This document shows positions 11,350 to 25,800 of a stretch of 64,000 nt of DNA, piece after piece. The notes under the pieces are model-generated. The model did no database searches, was not told the DNA's origin, and saw only the letters and a program-made list of their open reading frames with translations. The stretch is taken from NCBI GenBank assembly GCA_948099385.1, contig CANUEZ040000196.1:417001-481000 (forward strand), given 5' to 3'. The first letter of the stretch is position 1. The number at the start of each line of letters is the position of its first letter. This DNA is from Fasciola hepatica. Lineage: Eukaryota > Platyhelminthes > Trematoda > Plagiorchiida > Fasciolidae. Made by a program: the position numbers and the translations under genes.

Positions 11350-14300
11350 ACTTCGACCGAGCCCCCACGGGCACTCCAACAACCGGTGAACCATTGTGAA
11401 TCGAACAACTTAACAACACAAGGCTATCCGGGATGGCTCTCAACGCTTTGTTCAACATCTACACTACATGATATAGCACCCTTCCCAAACTCGCTTCCAA
11501 TTTGAATGGTAAGAACCAGATTCGCGCACACCGATCCACTCCTATGATGGATGAATTCTCTGTAGGGGCTTAAGTACAACCAACGCATTCCCAAATGAAC
11601 AACCTACACAGCTTCCTTACTATGCATGCAATTGAATAGTAGTACGAGATGAGATCAGATTAGATTAGATTTGTATAATATGATTGATCATGCAGCTTGA
11701 ACGCTCAACTGAGCATTGAAATCCATGGAAGCACTGTACAGCTGTTTCATCCTCTAAGGGACTCGACTCATCAGCAGTGCACATCGACCGACAAACACAC
11801 GGGCACTCCAACAACCGGTGAACCATTGTGAATCAAACAACTTAACAACACAAGGCTATCCGGGATGGCTATCAAAGCTTTGTTCAACATCTACACTACA
11901 TGATATAGCACCCTTCCCAAACTGGCATTAAATTTGGATGGTAAGAACCAGCTTCGCGCACACCGATCGACTCCTATGATGGATGACTTCTCTGTAGGGG
12001 CCTAAGTACAACCAACGCATTCCCAAATGAACAACCTACACAGCTTCCTTACTATGCATGCAATTGATTAGTAGTACGAGATTAGATCAGATTAGATTAG
12101 ATTTGTATAATATGATTGATCATGCAGCTTGAACGCCCAATTCAGCTTTGTAGTTCATGGAAGCACTGTACAGCTGTTTCATCCTCTAAGGGACTCGACT
12201 CATCAGCAGTGCACATCGACCGAGCCCCCACGGGCACTCCAACAACCGGTGAACCATTGTGAATCGAACAACTTAACAACACAAGGCTATCCGGGATGGC
12301 TCTCAACGCTTTGTTCAACATCTACACTACATGATATAGCACCCTTCCCAAACTCTCTCTAAATTATAATGGTAAGTACCAGATTCGCAAACACCGATCC
12401 ACTCCTATGATGGATGACTTCTCTGTAGGGGCCTAAGTACAACCAACGCATTCCCAAATGAACAACCTACACAGCTTCCTTACTATGCATGCAATTGATT
12501 AGTAGTACGAGATTAGATCAGATTAGATTAGATTTGTATGATATGATTGATCATGCAGCTTGAACGCTGAACTGAGCATTGAAATCCATGGAAGCACTGT
12601 ACAGCTGTTTCATCCTCTAAGGGACTCGACTCATCAGCAGTGCACATCGACCGACAAACACACGGGCACTCCAACAACCGGTGAACCATTGTGAATCGAA
12701 CAACTTAACAACACAAGGCTATCCGGGATGGCTATCAACGCTTTGTTCAACATCTATACTACATGATATAGCACCCTTCCCATACTCGCTTTAAATTTGA
12801 ATGGTAAGAACCAGCTTCGCGCACACCGATCCACTCCTATGATGGATGAATTCTCTGTAGGGGCTTAAGTACAACCAACGCATTCCCAAATGAACAACCT
12901 ACACAGCTTCCTTACTATGCATGCAATTGAATAGTAGTACGAGATGAGATCAGATTAGATTAGATTTGTATAATATGATTGATCATGCAGCTTGAACGCC
13001 CAATTCAGCTTTGTAGTTCATGGAAGCACTGTACAGCTGTTTCATCCTCTAAGGGACTCGACTCATCAGCAGTGCACATCGACCGACAAACACACGGGCA
13101 CTCCAACAACCGGTGAACCATTGTGAATCAAACAACTTAACAACACAAGGCTATCCGGGATGGCTCTCAAAGCTTTGTTCAACATCTACACTACATGATA
13201 TAGCACCCTTCCCAAACTGGCATTAAATTTGGATGGTAAGAACCAGCTTCGCGCACACCGATCGACTCCTATGATGGATGACTTCTCTGTAGGGGCCTAA
13301 GTACAACCAACGCATTCCCAAATGAACAACCTACACAGCTTCCTTACTATGCATGCAATTGATTAGTAGTACGAGATTAGATCAGATTAGATTAGATTTG
13401 TATAATATGATTGATCATGCAGCTTGAACGCCCAATTCAGCTTTGTAGTTCATGGAAGCACTGTACAGCTGTTTCATCCTCTAAGGGACTCGACTCATCA
13501 GCAGTGCACATCGACCGAGCCCCCACGGGCACTCCAACAACCGGTGAACCATTGTGAATCGAACAACTTAACAACACAAGGCTATCCGGGATGGCTCTCA
13601 ACGCTTTGTTCAACATCTACACTACATGATATAGCACTCTTCCCAAACTCTCTCTAAATTATAATGGTAAGTACCAGATTCGCAAACACCGATCCACTCC
13701 TATGATGGATGACTTCTCTGTAGGGGCCTAAGTACAACCAACGCATTCCCAAATGAACAACCTACACAGCTTCCTTACTATGCATGCAATTGATTAGTAG
13801 TACGAGATCAGATCAGATTAGATTAGATTTGTATGATATGATTGATCATGCAGCTTGAACGCTGAACTGAGCATTGAAATCCATGGAAGCACTGTACAGC
13901 TGTTTCATCCTCTAAGGGACTCGACTCATCAGCAGTGCACATCGACCGACAAACACACGGGCACTCCAACAACCGGTGAACCATTGTGAATCGAACAACT
14001 TAACAACACAAGGCTATCCGGGATGGCTCTCAACGCTTTGTTCAACATCTACACTACATGATATAGCACCCTTCCCAAACTCGCTTCAAATTTGAATGGT
14101 AAGAACCAGCTTCGCGCACACCGATCGACTCCTATGATGGATGACTTCTCTGTAGGGGCCTAAGTACAACCAACGCATTCCCAAATGAACAACCTACACA
14201 GCTTCCTTACTATGCATGCAATTGATTAGTAGTACGAGATTAGATCAGATTAGATTAGATTTGTATAATATGATTGATCATGCAGCTTGAACGCCCAATT

Positions 14301-16050
14301 CAGCTTTGTAGTTCATGGAAGCACTGTACAGCTGTTTCATCCTCTAAGGGACTCGACTCATCAGCAGTGCACATCGACCGACAAACACACGGGCACTCCA
14401 ACAACCGGTGAACCATTGTGAATCGAACAACTTAACAACACAAGGCTATCCGGGATGGCTCTCAACGCTTTGTTCAACATCTACACTACATGATATAGCA
14501 CCCTTCCCAAACTCGCTCTAAATTTGAATGGTAAGAACCAGCTTCGCGCACACCGATCGACTCCTATGATGGATGACTTCTCTGTAGGGGCCTAAGTACA
14601 ACCAACGCATTCCCAAATGAACAACCTACACAGCTTCCTTACTATGCATGCAATTGATTAGTATTAGGAGATTAGATTAGATCAGATTAGATTAGATTTG
14701 TATAATATGATTGATCATGCAGCTTGAACGCTCAACTGAGCATTGAAATCCATGGAGGCACTGTACAGTTGTTTCATCCTCTAAGGGACTCGACTCATCA
14801 GCAGTGCACTTCGACCGAGCCCCCACGGGCACTCCAACAACCGGTGAACCATTGTGAATCGAACAACTTAACAACACAAGGCTATCCGGGATGGCTCTCA
14901 ACGCTTTGTTCAACATCTACACTACATGATATAGCTCCCTTCCCAAACTCGCTTCAAATTTGAATGGTAAGAACCAGCTTCGCGCACACCGATCGACTCC
15001 TATGATGGATGACTTCTCTGTAGGGGCCTAAGTACAACCAACGCATTCCCAAATGAACAACCTACACAGCTTCCTTACTATGCATGCAATTGATTAGTAG
15101 TACGAGATTAGATCAGATTAGATTAGATTTGTACAATATGATTGATCATGCAGCTTGAACGCCCAATTCAGCTTTGTAGTTCATGGAAGCACTGTACAGC
15201 TGTTTCATCCTCTAAGGGACTCGACTCATCAGCAGTGCACATCGACCGAGCCCCCACGGGCACTCCAACAACCGGTGAACCATTGTGAATCGAACAACTT
15301 TACAACACAAGGCTATCCGGGATGGCTCTCAACGCTTTGTTCAACATCTACACTACATGATATAGCACCCTTCCCAAACTCGCTTCAAATTTGAATGGTA
15401 AGAACCAGCTTCGCGCACACCGATCCACTCCTATGATGGATGACTTCTCTGTAGGGGCCTAAGTACAACCAACGCATTCCCAAATGAACAACCTACACAG
15501 CTTCCTTACTATGCATGCAATTGATTAGTAGTACGAGATTAGATCAGATTAGATTAGATTTGTATAATATGATTGATCATGCAGCTTGAACGCCCAATTC
15601 AGCTTTGTAGTTCATGGAAGCACTGTACAGCTGTTTCATCCTCTAAGGGACTCGACTCATCAGCAGTGCACTTCGACCGAGCCCCCACGGGCACTCCAAC
15701 AACCGGTGAACCATTGTGAATCGAACAACTTAACAAAACAAGGCTATCCGGGATGGCTCTCAACGCTTTGTTCAACATCTACACTACATGATATAGCAAC
15801 CTTCCCAAACTGGCATTAAATTTGGATGGTAAGAACCAGCTTCGCGCACACCGATCGACTCCTATGATGGATGACTTCTCTGTAGGGGCCTAAGTACAAC
15901 CAACGCATTCCCAAATGAACAACCTACACAGCTTCCTTACTATGCATGCAATTGATTAGTAGTACGAGATCAGATCAGATTAGATTAGATTTGTATAATA
16001 TGATTGATCATGCAGCTTGAACGCCCAATTCAGCTTTGTAGTTCATGGAA

Positions 16051-16100
16051 GCACTGTACAGCTGTTTCATCCTCTAAGGGACTCGACTCTTCAGCAGTGC
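16051..16100 (-). ncRNA. Hammerhead ribozyme motif, position 7 variant
   Basis: The core strand reads CTGAAGA, which still fits CUGANGA because position 7 is the one freely variable base there. The variant recurs in the monomers at 17727, 18159, 20313, 20745 and 21172, all in or near the six-monomer higher-order repeat, so it spread by amplification without loss of the predicted ribozyme. Confidence 0.78.
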
Positions 16101-16904
16101 ACTTCGACCGACAAACACACGGGCACTCCAACAACCGGTGAACCATTGTGAATCGAACAACTTAACAACACAAGGCTATCCGGGATGGCTCTCAACGCTT
16201 TGTTCAACATCTACACTACATGATATAGCACCCTTCCCAAACTGGCAATAAATTTGGATGGTAAGAACCAGCTTCGCGCACACCGATCGACTCCTATGAT
16301 GGATGACTTCTCTGTAGGGGCCTAAGTACAACCAACGCATTCCCAAATGAACAACCTACACAGCTTCCTTACTATGCATGCAATTGATTAGTAGTACGAG
16401 ATGAGTTCAGATTAGATTTTTATAATATGATTGATCATGCAGCTTGAACGCTCAACTGAGCATTGAAATCCATGGAAGCACTGTACAGCTGTTTCATCCT
16501 CTAAGGGACTCGACTCATCAGCAGTGCACATCGACCGACAAACACACGGGCACTCCAACAACCGGTGAAACATTGTGAATCAAACAACTTAACAACACAA
16601 GGCTATCCGGGATGGCTCTCAACGCTTTGTTCAACATCTACACTACATGATATAGCACCCTTCCCAAACTCGCTCTAAATGTGAATGGTATAAACCAGCT
16701 TCGCGCACACCGATCGACTCCTATGATGGATGAATTCTCTGTAGGGGCCTAAGTACAACCAACGCATTCCCAAATGAACAACCTACACAGCTTCCTTACT
16801 ATGCATGCAATTGATTAGTAGTACGAGATGAGTTCAGATTAGATTTTTATAATATGATTGATCATGCAGCTTGAACGCTCAACTGAGCATTGAAATCCAT
16901 GGAA

Positions 16905-16954
16905 GCACTGTACAGATGTTTCATCCTCTAAGGGACTCGACACATCAGCAGTGC
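16905..16954 (-). ncRNA. Hammerhead motif with altered core position 9
   Basis: The core strand is CTGATGT, so the invariant A9 is U, and stem III reads ACATCTGT. It is predicted to be inactive or severely impaired. The same core change occurs in the monomers at 19450, 22030, 22893 and 26355, three of which (19450, 22030, 22893) are copies of one sequence in higher-order repeats. Confidence 0.7.
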
Positions 16955-17650
16955 ACATCGACCGAGCCCCCACGGGCACTCCAACAACCGGTGAACCATT
17001 GTGAATCGAACAACTTAACAACACAAGGCTATCCGGCATGGATATCAACGCTTTGTTCAACATCTACACTACATGATATAGCACCCTTCCCAAACTCGCT
17101 TCAAATTTGAATGGTAAGAGCCAGCTTCGCGCACACCGATCGACTCCTATGATGGATGACTTCTCTGTAGGGGCCTAATTACAACCAACGCATTCCCAAA
17201 TGAACAACCTACACAGCTTCCTTACTATGCATGCAATTGATTAGTATTACGAGATTAGATTAGATCAGATTAGATTAGATTTGTATAATATGATTGATCA
17301 TGCAGCTTGAACGCTCAACTGAGCATTGAAATCCATGGAGGCACTGTACAGTTGTTTCATCCTCTAAGGGACTCGAATCATCAGCAGTGCACTTCGACCG
17401 AGCCCCCACGGGCACTCCAACAACCGGTGAACCATTGTGAATCGAACAACTTAACAACACAAGGCTATCCGTGATGGCTCTCAACGCTTTGTTCAACATC
17501 TACACTACATGATATAGCACCCTTCCCAAACTCGCTCTAAATTTGAATGGTAAGAACCAGCTTCGCGCACACCGATCGACTCCTATGATGGATGACTTCT
17601 CTGTAGGGGCCTAAGTACAACCAACGCATTCCCAAATGAACAACCTACAC

Positions 17651-20236
17651 AGCTTGCTTACTATGCATGCAATTGATTAGTAGTACGAGATCAGATCAGA
17701 TTAGATTAGATTTGTATAATATGATTGATCATGCAGCTTGAACGCCCAATTCAGCTTTGTAGTTCATGGAAGCACTGTACAGCTGTTTCATCCTCTAAGG
17801 GACTCGACTCTTCAGCAGTGCACTTCGACCGACAAACACACGGGCACTCCAACAACCGGTGAACCATTGTGAATCGAACAACTTAACAACACAAGGCTAT
17901 CCGGGATGGCTCTCAACGCTTTGTTCAACATCTACACTACATGATATAGCACCCTTCCCAAACTCGCTCTAAATTTGAATGGTAAGAACCAGCTTCGCGC
18001 ACACCGATCGACTCCTATGATGGATGACTTCTCTGTAGGGGCCTAAGTACAACCAACGCATTCCCAAATGAACAACCTACACAGCTTCCTTACTATGCAT
18101 GCAATTGATTAGTAGTACGAGATGAGATCAGATTAGATTAGATTTGTATAATATGATTGATCATGCAGCTTGAACGCCCAATTCAGCTTTGTAGTTCATG
18201 GAAGCACTGTACAGCTGTTTCATCCTCTAAGGGACTCGACTCTTCAGCAGTGCACTTCGACCGACAAACACACGGGCACTCCAACAACCGGTGAACCATT
18301 GTGAATCGAACAACTTAACAACACAAGGCTATCCGGGATGGCTCTCAACGCTTTGTTCAACATCTACACTACATGATATAGCACCCTTCCCAAACTGGCA
18401 TTAAATTTGGATGGTAAGAACCAGCTTCGCGCACACCGATCGACTCCTATGATGGATGACTTCTCTGTAGGGGCCTAAGTACAACCAACGCATTCCCAAA
18501 TGAACAACCTACACAGCTTCCTTACTATGCATGCAATTGATTAGTAGTACGAGATGAGATCAGATTAGATTAGATTTGTATAATATGATTGATCATGCAG
18601 CTTGAACGCTCAACTGAGCATTGAAATCCATGGAAGCACTGTACAGCTGTTTCATCCTCTAAGGGACTCGACTCATCAGCAGTGCACATCGACCGACAAA
18701 CACACGGGCACTCCAACAACCGGTGAACCATTGTGAATCGAACAACTTAACAACACAAGGCTATCCGGGATTGCTCTCAACGCTTTGTTCAACATCTACA
18801 CTACATGATATAGCACCCTTCCCAAACTCGCTCTAAATTTTAATGGTAAGTACCAGATTCGCAAACACCGATCGACTCCTATGATGGATGACTTCTCTGT
18901 AGGGGCCTAAGTACAACCAACGCATTCCCAAATGAACAACCTACACAGCTTCCTTACTATGCATGCAATTGATTAGTAGTACGAGATGAGTTCAGGTTTG
19001 ATTTTTATAATATGATTGATCATGCAGCTTGAACGCTCAACTGAGCATTGAAATCCATGGAAGCACTGTACAGCTGTTTCATCCTCTAAGGGACTCGACT
19101 CATCAGCAGTGCACATCGACCGACAAACACACGGGCACTCCAACAACCGGTGAAACATTGTGAATCAAACAACTTAACAACACAAGGCTATCCGGGATGG
19201 CTCTCAACGCTTTGTTCAACATCTACACTACATGATATAGCACCCTTCCCAAACTCGCTCTAAATTTGAATGGTAAGAACCAGCTTCGCGCACACCGATC
19301 GACTCCTATGATGGATGACTTCTCTGTAGGGGCCTAAGTACAACCAACGCATTCCCAAATGAACAACCTACACAGCTTCCTTACTATGCATGCAATTGAT
19401 TAGTAGTACGAGATGAGATCAGATTAGATTAGATTTGTATGATATGACTGATCATGCAGCTTGAACGCTCAACTGAGCATTGAAATCCATGGGAGCACTG
19501 TACAGCTGTTTCATCCTCTAAGGGACTCGACACATCAGCAGTGCACATCGACCGAGCCCCCACGGGCACTCCAACAACCGGTGAACCATTGTGAATCAAA
19601 CAACTTAACAACACAAGGCTATCCGGGATGGCTCTCAACGCTTTGTTCAACATCTACACTACATGATATAGCACCCTTCCCAAACTGGCATTAAATTTGA
19701 ATGGTAAGTACCAGATTCGCGCACACCGATCGACTCCTATGATGGATGACTTCTCTGTAGGGGCCTAAGTACAACCAACGCATTCCCAAATGAACAACCT
19801 ACACAGTTTCCTTACTATGCATGCAATTGATTAGTAGTACGAGATTAGATTAGATTAGATTAGATTTGTATAATATGATTGATCATGCAGCTTGAACGCT
19901 CAACTGAGCATTGAAATCCATGGAAGCACTGTACAGCTGTTTCATCCTCTGAGGGACTCGACTCATCAGCAGTGCACATCGACCGACAAACACACGGGCA
20001 CTCCAACAACCGGTGAACCATTGTGAATCGAACAACTTAACAACACAAGGCTATCCGGGATGGCTCTCAACGCTTTGTTCAACATCTACACTACATGATA
20101 TAGCACCCTTCCCAAACTCGCTCTAAATTTGAATGGTAAGAACCAGCTTCGCGCACACCGATCGACTCCTATGATGGATGACTTCTCTGTAGGGGCCTAA
20201 GTACAACCAACGCATTCCCAAATGAACAACCTACAC
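17651..20236. repeat. Six-monomer higher-order repeat, copy 1
   Basis: Monomers with markers 17727 to 19881 match those at 20313 to 22461. Shared rare variants include AGCTTGCTTAC at the left end, CGACTCTTCAG, GGGATTGCTCTC, TTCAGGTTTGATTTTTATA, CCATGGGAGC and ACACAGTTTCC. The true left edge lies between about 17480 and 17651. Confidence 0.85.
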
Positions 20237-22822
20237 AGCTTGCTTACTATGCATGCAATTGATTAGTAGTACGAGATCAGATCAGATTAGATTAGATTTG
20301 TATAATATGATTGATCATGCAGCTTGAACGCCCAATTCAGCTTTGTAGTTCATGGAAGCACTGTACAGCTGTTTCATCCTCTAAGGGACTCGACTCTTCA
20401 GCAGTGCACTTCGACCGACAAACACACGGGCACTCCAACAACCGGTGAACCATTGTGAATCGAACAACTTAACAACACAAGGCTATCCGGGATGGCTCTC
20501 AACGCTTTGTTCAACATCTACACTACATGATATAGCACCCTTCCCAAACTCGCTCTAAATTTGAATGGTAAGAACCAGCTTCGCGCACACCGATCGACTC
20601 CTATGATGGATGACTTCTCTGTAGGGGCCTAAGTACAACCAACGCATTCCCAAATGAACAACCTACACAGCTTCCTTACTATGCATGCAATTGATTAGTA
20701 GTACGAGATGAGATCAGATTAGATTAGATTTGTATAATATGATTGATCATGCAGCTTGAACGCCCAATTCAGCTTTGTAGTTCATGGAAGCACTGTACAG
20801 CTGTTTCATCCTCTAAGGGACTCGACTCTTCAGCAGTGCACTTCGACCGACAAACACACGGGCACTCCAACAACCGGTGAACCATTGTGAATCGAACAAC
20901 TTAACAACACAAGGCTATCCGGGATGGCTCTCAACGCTTTGTTCAACATCTACACTACATGATATAGCACCCTTCCCAAACTGGCATTAAATTTGGATGG
21001 TAAGAACCAGCTTCGCGCACACCGATCGACTCCTATGATGGATGACTTCTCTGTAGGGGCCTAAGTACAACCAACGCATTCCCAAATGAACAACCTACAC
21101 AGCTTCCTTACTATGCATGCAATTGATTAGTAGTACGAGATGAGTTCAGATTAGATTTTTATAATATGATTGATCATGCAGCTTGAACGCTCAACTGAGC
21201 ATTGAAATCCATGGAAGCACTGTACAGCTGTTTCATCCTCTAAGGGACTCGACTCTTCAGCAGTGCACATCGACCGACAAACACACGGGCACTCCAACAA
21301 CCGGTGAACCATTGTGAATCGAACAACTTAACAACACAAGGCTATCCGGGATTGCTCTCAACGCTTTGTTCAACATCTACACTACATGATATAGCACCCT
21401 TCCCAAACTCGCTCTAAATTTTAATGGTAAGTACCAGATTCGCAAACACCGATCGACTCCTATGATGGATGACTTCTCTGTAGGGGCCTAAGTACAACCA
21501 ACGCATTCCCAAATGAACAACCTACACAGCTTCCTTACTATGCATGCAATTGATTAGTAGTACGAGATGAGTTCAGGTTTGATTTTTATAATATGATTGA
21601 TCATGCAGCTTGAACGCTCAACTGAGCATTGAAATCCATGGAAGCACTGTACAGCTGTTTCATCCTCTAAGGGACTCGACTCATCAGCAGTGCACATCGA
21701 CCGAGCCCCCACGGGCACTCCAACAACCGGTGAACCATTGTGAATCGAACAACTTAACAACACAAGGCTATCCGGGATGGCTCTCAACGCTTTGTTCAAC
21801 ATCTACACTACATGATATAGCACCCTTCCCAAACTCGCTCTAAATTTGAATGGTAAGAACCAGCTTCGCGCACACCGATCGACTCCTATGATGGATGACT
21901 TCTCTGTAGGGGCCTAAGTACAACCAACGCATTCCCAAATGAACAACCTACACAGCTTCCTTACTATGCATGCAATTGATTAGTAGTACGAGATGAGATC
22001 AGATTAGATTAGATTTGTATGATATGACTGATCATGCAGCTTGAACGCTCAACTGAGCATTGAAATCCATGGGAGCACTGTACAGCTGTTTCATCCTCTA
22101 AGGGACTCGACACATCAGCAGTGCACATCGACCGAGCCCCCACGGGCACTCCAACAACCGGTGAACCATTGTGAATCAAACAACTTAACAACACAAGGCT
22201 ATCCGGGATGGCTCTCAACGCTTTGTTCAACATCTACACTACATGATATAGCACCCTTCCCAAACTGGCATTAAATTTGAATGGTAAGTACCAGATTCGC
22301 GCACACCGATCGACTCCTATGATGGATGACTTCTCTGTAGGGGCCTAAGTACAACCAACGCATTCCCAAATGAACAACCTACACAGTTTCCTTACTATGC
22401 ATGCAATTGATTAGTAGTACGAGATTAGATTAGATTAGATTAGATTTGTATAATATGATTGATCATGCAGCTTGAACGCTCAACTGAGCATTGAAATCCA
22501 TGGAAGCACTGTACAGCTGTTTCATCCTCTGAGGGACTCGACTCATCAGCAGTGCACATCGACCGACAAACACACGGGCACTCCAACAACCGGTGAACCA
22601 TTGTGAATCGAACAACTTAACAACACAAGGCTATCCGGGATGGCTCTCAACGCTTTGTTCAACATCTACACTACATGATATAGCACCCTTCCCAAACTCG
22701 CTCTAAATTTGAATGGTAAGAACCAGCTTCGCGCACACCGATCGACTCCTATGATGGATGACTTCTCTGTAGGGGCCTAAGTACAACCAACGCATTCCCA
22801 AATGAACAACCTACACAGCTTC
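20237..22822. repeat. Six-monomer higher-order repeat, copy 2
   Basis: This is the direct tandem copy of 17651-20236. The offset is 2586 bp at the left end and 2580 bp at the right, because of a 5-bp GATTA-tract difference near 21140 and a one-base module swap near 21705. Immediately after it, the CCATGGGAGC monomer (22030) appears again at 22893, so a part of the block was copied a third time. Confidence 0.85.
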
Positions 22823-25800
22823 CTTACTATGCATGCAATTGATTAGTAGTACGAGATGAGATCAGATTAGATTAGATTTGTATGATATGACTGATCATGC
22901 AGCTTGAACGCTCAACTGAGCATTGAAATCCATGGGAGCACTGTACAGCTGTTTCATCCTCTAAGGGACTCGACACATCAGCAGTGCACATCGACCGAGC
23001 CCCCACGGGCACTCCAACAACCGGTGAACCATTGTGAATCAAACAACTTAACAACACAAGGCTATCCGGGATGGCTCTCAACGCTTTGTTCAACATCTAC
23101 ACTACATGATATAGCACCCTTCCCAAACTGGCATTAAATTTGAATGGTAAGTACCAGATTCGCAAACACCGATCCACTCCTATGATGGATGACTTCTCTG
23201 TAGGGGCCTAAGTACAACCAACGCATTCCCAAATGAACAACCTACACAGCTTCCTTACTATGCATGCAATTGATTAGTAGTACGAGATTAGATCAGATTA
23301 GATTAGATTTGTATAATATGATTGATCATGCAGCTTGAACGCTGAACTGAGCATTGAAATCCATGGAAGCACTGTACAGCTGTTTCATCCTCTGAGGGAC
23401 TCGACTCATCAGCAGTGCACATCGACCTAGCCCCCACGGGCACTCCAACAACCGGTGAACCATTGTGAATCGAACAACTTAACAACACAAGGCTATCCGG
23501 GATGGCTCTCAACGCTTTGTTCAACATCTACACTACATGATATAGCACCCTTCCCAAACTGGCATTAAATTTGAATGGTAAGAACCAGCTTCGCGCACAC
23601 CGATCGACTCCTATGATGGATGACTTCTCTGTAGGGGCCTTAGTACAACCAACACATTCCCAAATGAACAACCTACACAGCTTCCTCACTATGCATGCAA
23701 TTGATTAGTAGTACGAGATTTGTTTAGATCAGATTAGATTAGATTTGTATAATATGATTGATCATGCAGCTTGAACGCTCAACTGAGCATTGAAATCCAT
23801 GGAAGCACTGTACAGCTGTTTCATCCTCTAAGGGACTCGACTCATCAGCAGTGCACATCGACCGACAAACACACGGGCACTCCAACAACCGGTGAACCAT
23901 TGTGAATCGAACAACTTTACAACACAAGGCTATCCGGGATGGCTCTCAACGCTTTGTTCAACATCTACACTACATGATATAGCACCCTTCCCAAACTCGC
24001 TTCAAATTTGAATGGTAAGAACCAGCTTCGCGCACACCGATCGAATCCTATGATGGATGACTTCTCTGTAGGGGCCTAAGTACAACCAACGCATTCCCAA
24101 ATGCACAACCTACACAGCTTCCTTATTATGCATGCAATTGATTAGTATTACGAGATTAGATTAGATCAGATTAGATTAGATTTGTATAATATGATTGATC
24201 ATGCAGCTTGAACACCCAATTCAGCTTTGAACCTCATGGAAGCACTGTACAGCTGTTTCATCCTCTAAGGGACTCGACTCATCAGCAGTGCACATCGACC
24301 GAGCCCCCACGGGCACTCCAACAACCGGTGAACCATTGTGAATCGAACAACTTAACAACACAAGGCTATCCGGGATGGCTCTCAACGCTTTGTTCAACAT
24401 CTACACTACATGATATAGCACCCTTCCCAAATCGCTCTTAATTTGAATGGTAAGAACCAGCTTCGCGCACACCGATCGACTCCTATGATGGATGACTTCT
24501 CTGTAGGGGCCTGAGTACAACCAACGCATTCCCAAATGAACAACCTACACAGCTTCCTTACTATGCATGCAATTGATTAGTAGTACGAGATTAGATTAGA
24601 TCAGATTAGATTTGTATAACATGATTGATCATGCAGCTGGAACGCTCAACTGAGCATTGAAATCCATGGAAGCACTGTACAGCTGTTTCATCCTCCAAGG
24701 GACTCGACTCATCAGCAGTGCACATCGACCGAGCCCCCACGGGCACTCCAACAACCGGTGAACCATTGTGAATCGAACAACTTAACAACACAAGGCTATC
24801 CGGGATGGCTCTCAACGCTTTGTTCAACATCTACACTACATGATATAGCTCCCTTCCCAAACTCGCTTCAAATTTGAATGGTAAGAACCAGCTTCGCGCA
24901 CACCGATCGACTCCTATGATGGATGACTTCTCTGTAGGGGCCTAAGTACAACCAACGCATTCCCAAATGCACAACCTACACAGCTTCCTTATTATGCATG
25001 CAATTGATTAGTATTACGAGATTAGATTAGATCAGATTAGATTAGATTTGTATAATATGATTGATCATGCAGCTTGAACGCCCAATTCAGCTTTGAACCT
25101 CATGGAAGCACTGTACAGCTGTTTCATCCTCTAAGGGACTCGACTCATCAGCAGTGCACATCGACCGAGCCCCCACGGGCACTCCAACAACCGGTGAACC
25201 ATTGTGAATCAAACAACTTAACAACACAAGGCTATCCGGGATGGCTCTCAACGCTTTGTTCAACATCTACACTACATGATATAGCACCCTTCCCAAACTC
25301 GCTCTAATTTTGAATGGTAAGAACCAGATTCGCAAACACCGATCGACTCCTATGATGGATGACTTCTCTGTAGGGGCCTAAGTACAACCAACACATTCCC
25401 AAATGAACAACCTACACAGCTTCCTTACTATGCATGCAATTGATTAGTAGTACGAGATTTGTTAAATCAGATTAGATTAGATTTGTATAATATGATTGAT
25501 CATGCAGCTTGAACGCTCAACTGAGCATTGAAATCCATGGAAGCACTGTACAGCTGTTTCATCCTCTGAGGGACTCGACTCATCAGCAGTGCACATCGAC
25601 CGAGCCCCCACGGGCACTCCAACACCCGGTGAACCATTGTGAATCAAACAACTTAACAACACAAGGCTATCCGGGATGGCTCTCAACGCTTTGTTCAACA
25701 TCTACACTACATGATATAGCACCCTTCCCAAACTCGCTTCAAATTTGAATGGTAAGAACCAGCTTCGCGCACACCGATCGACTCCTATGATGGATGACTT

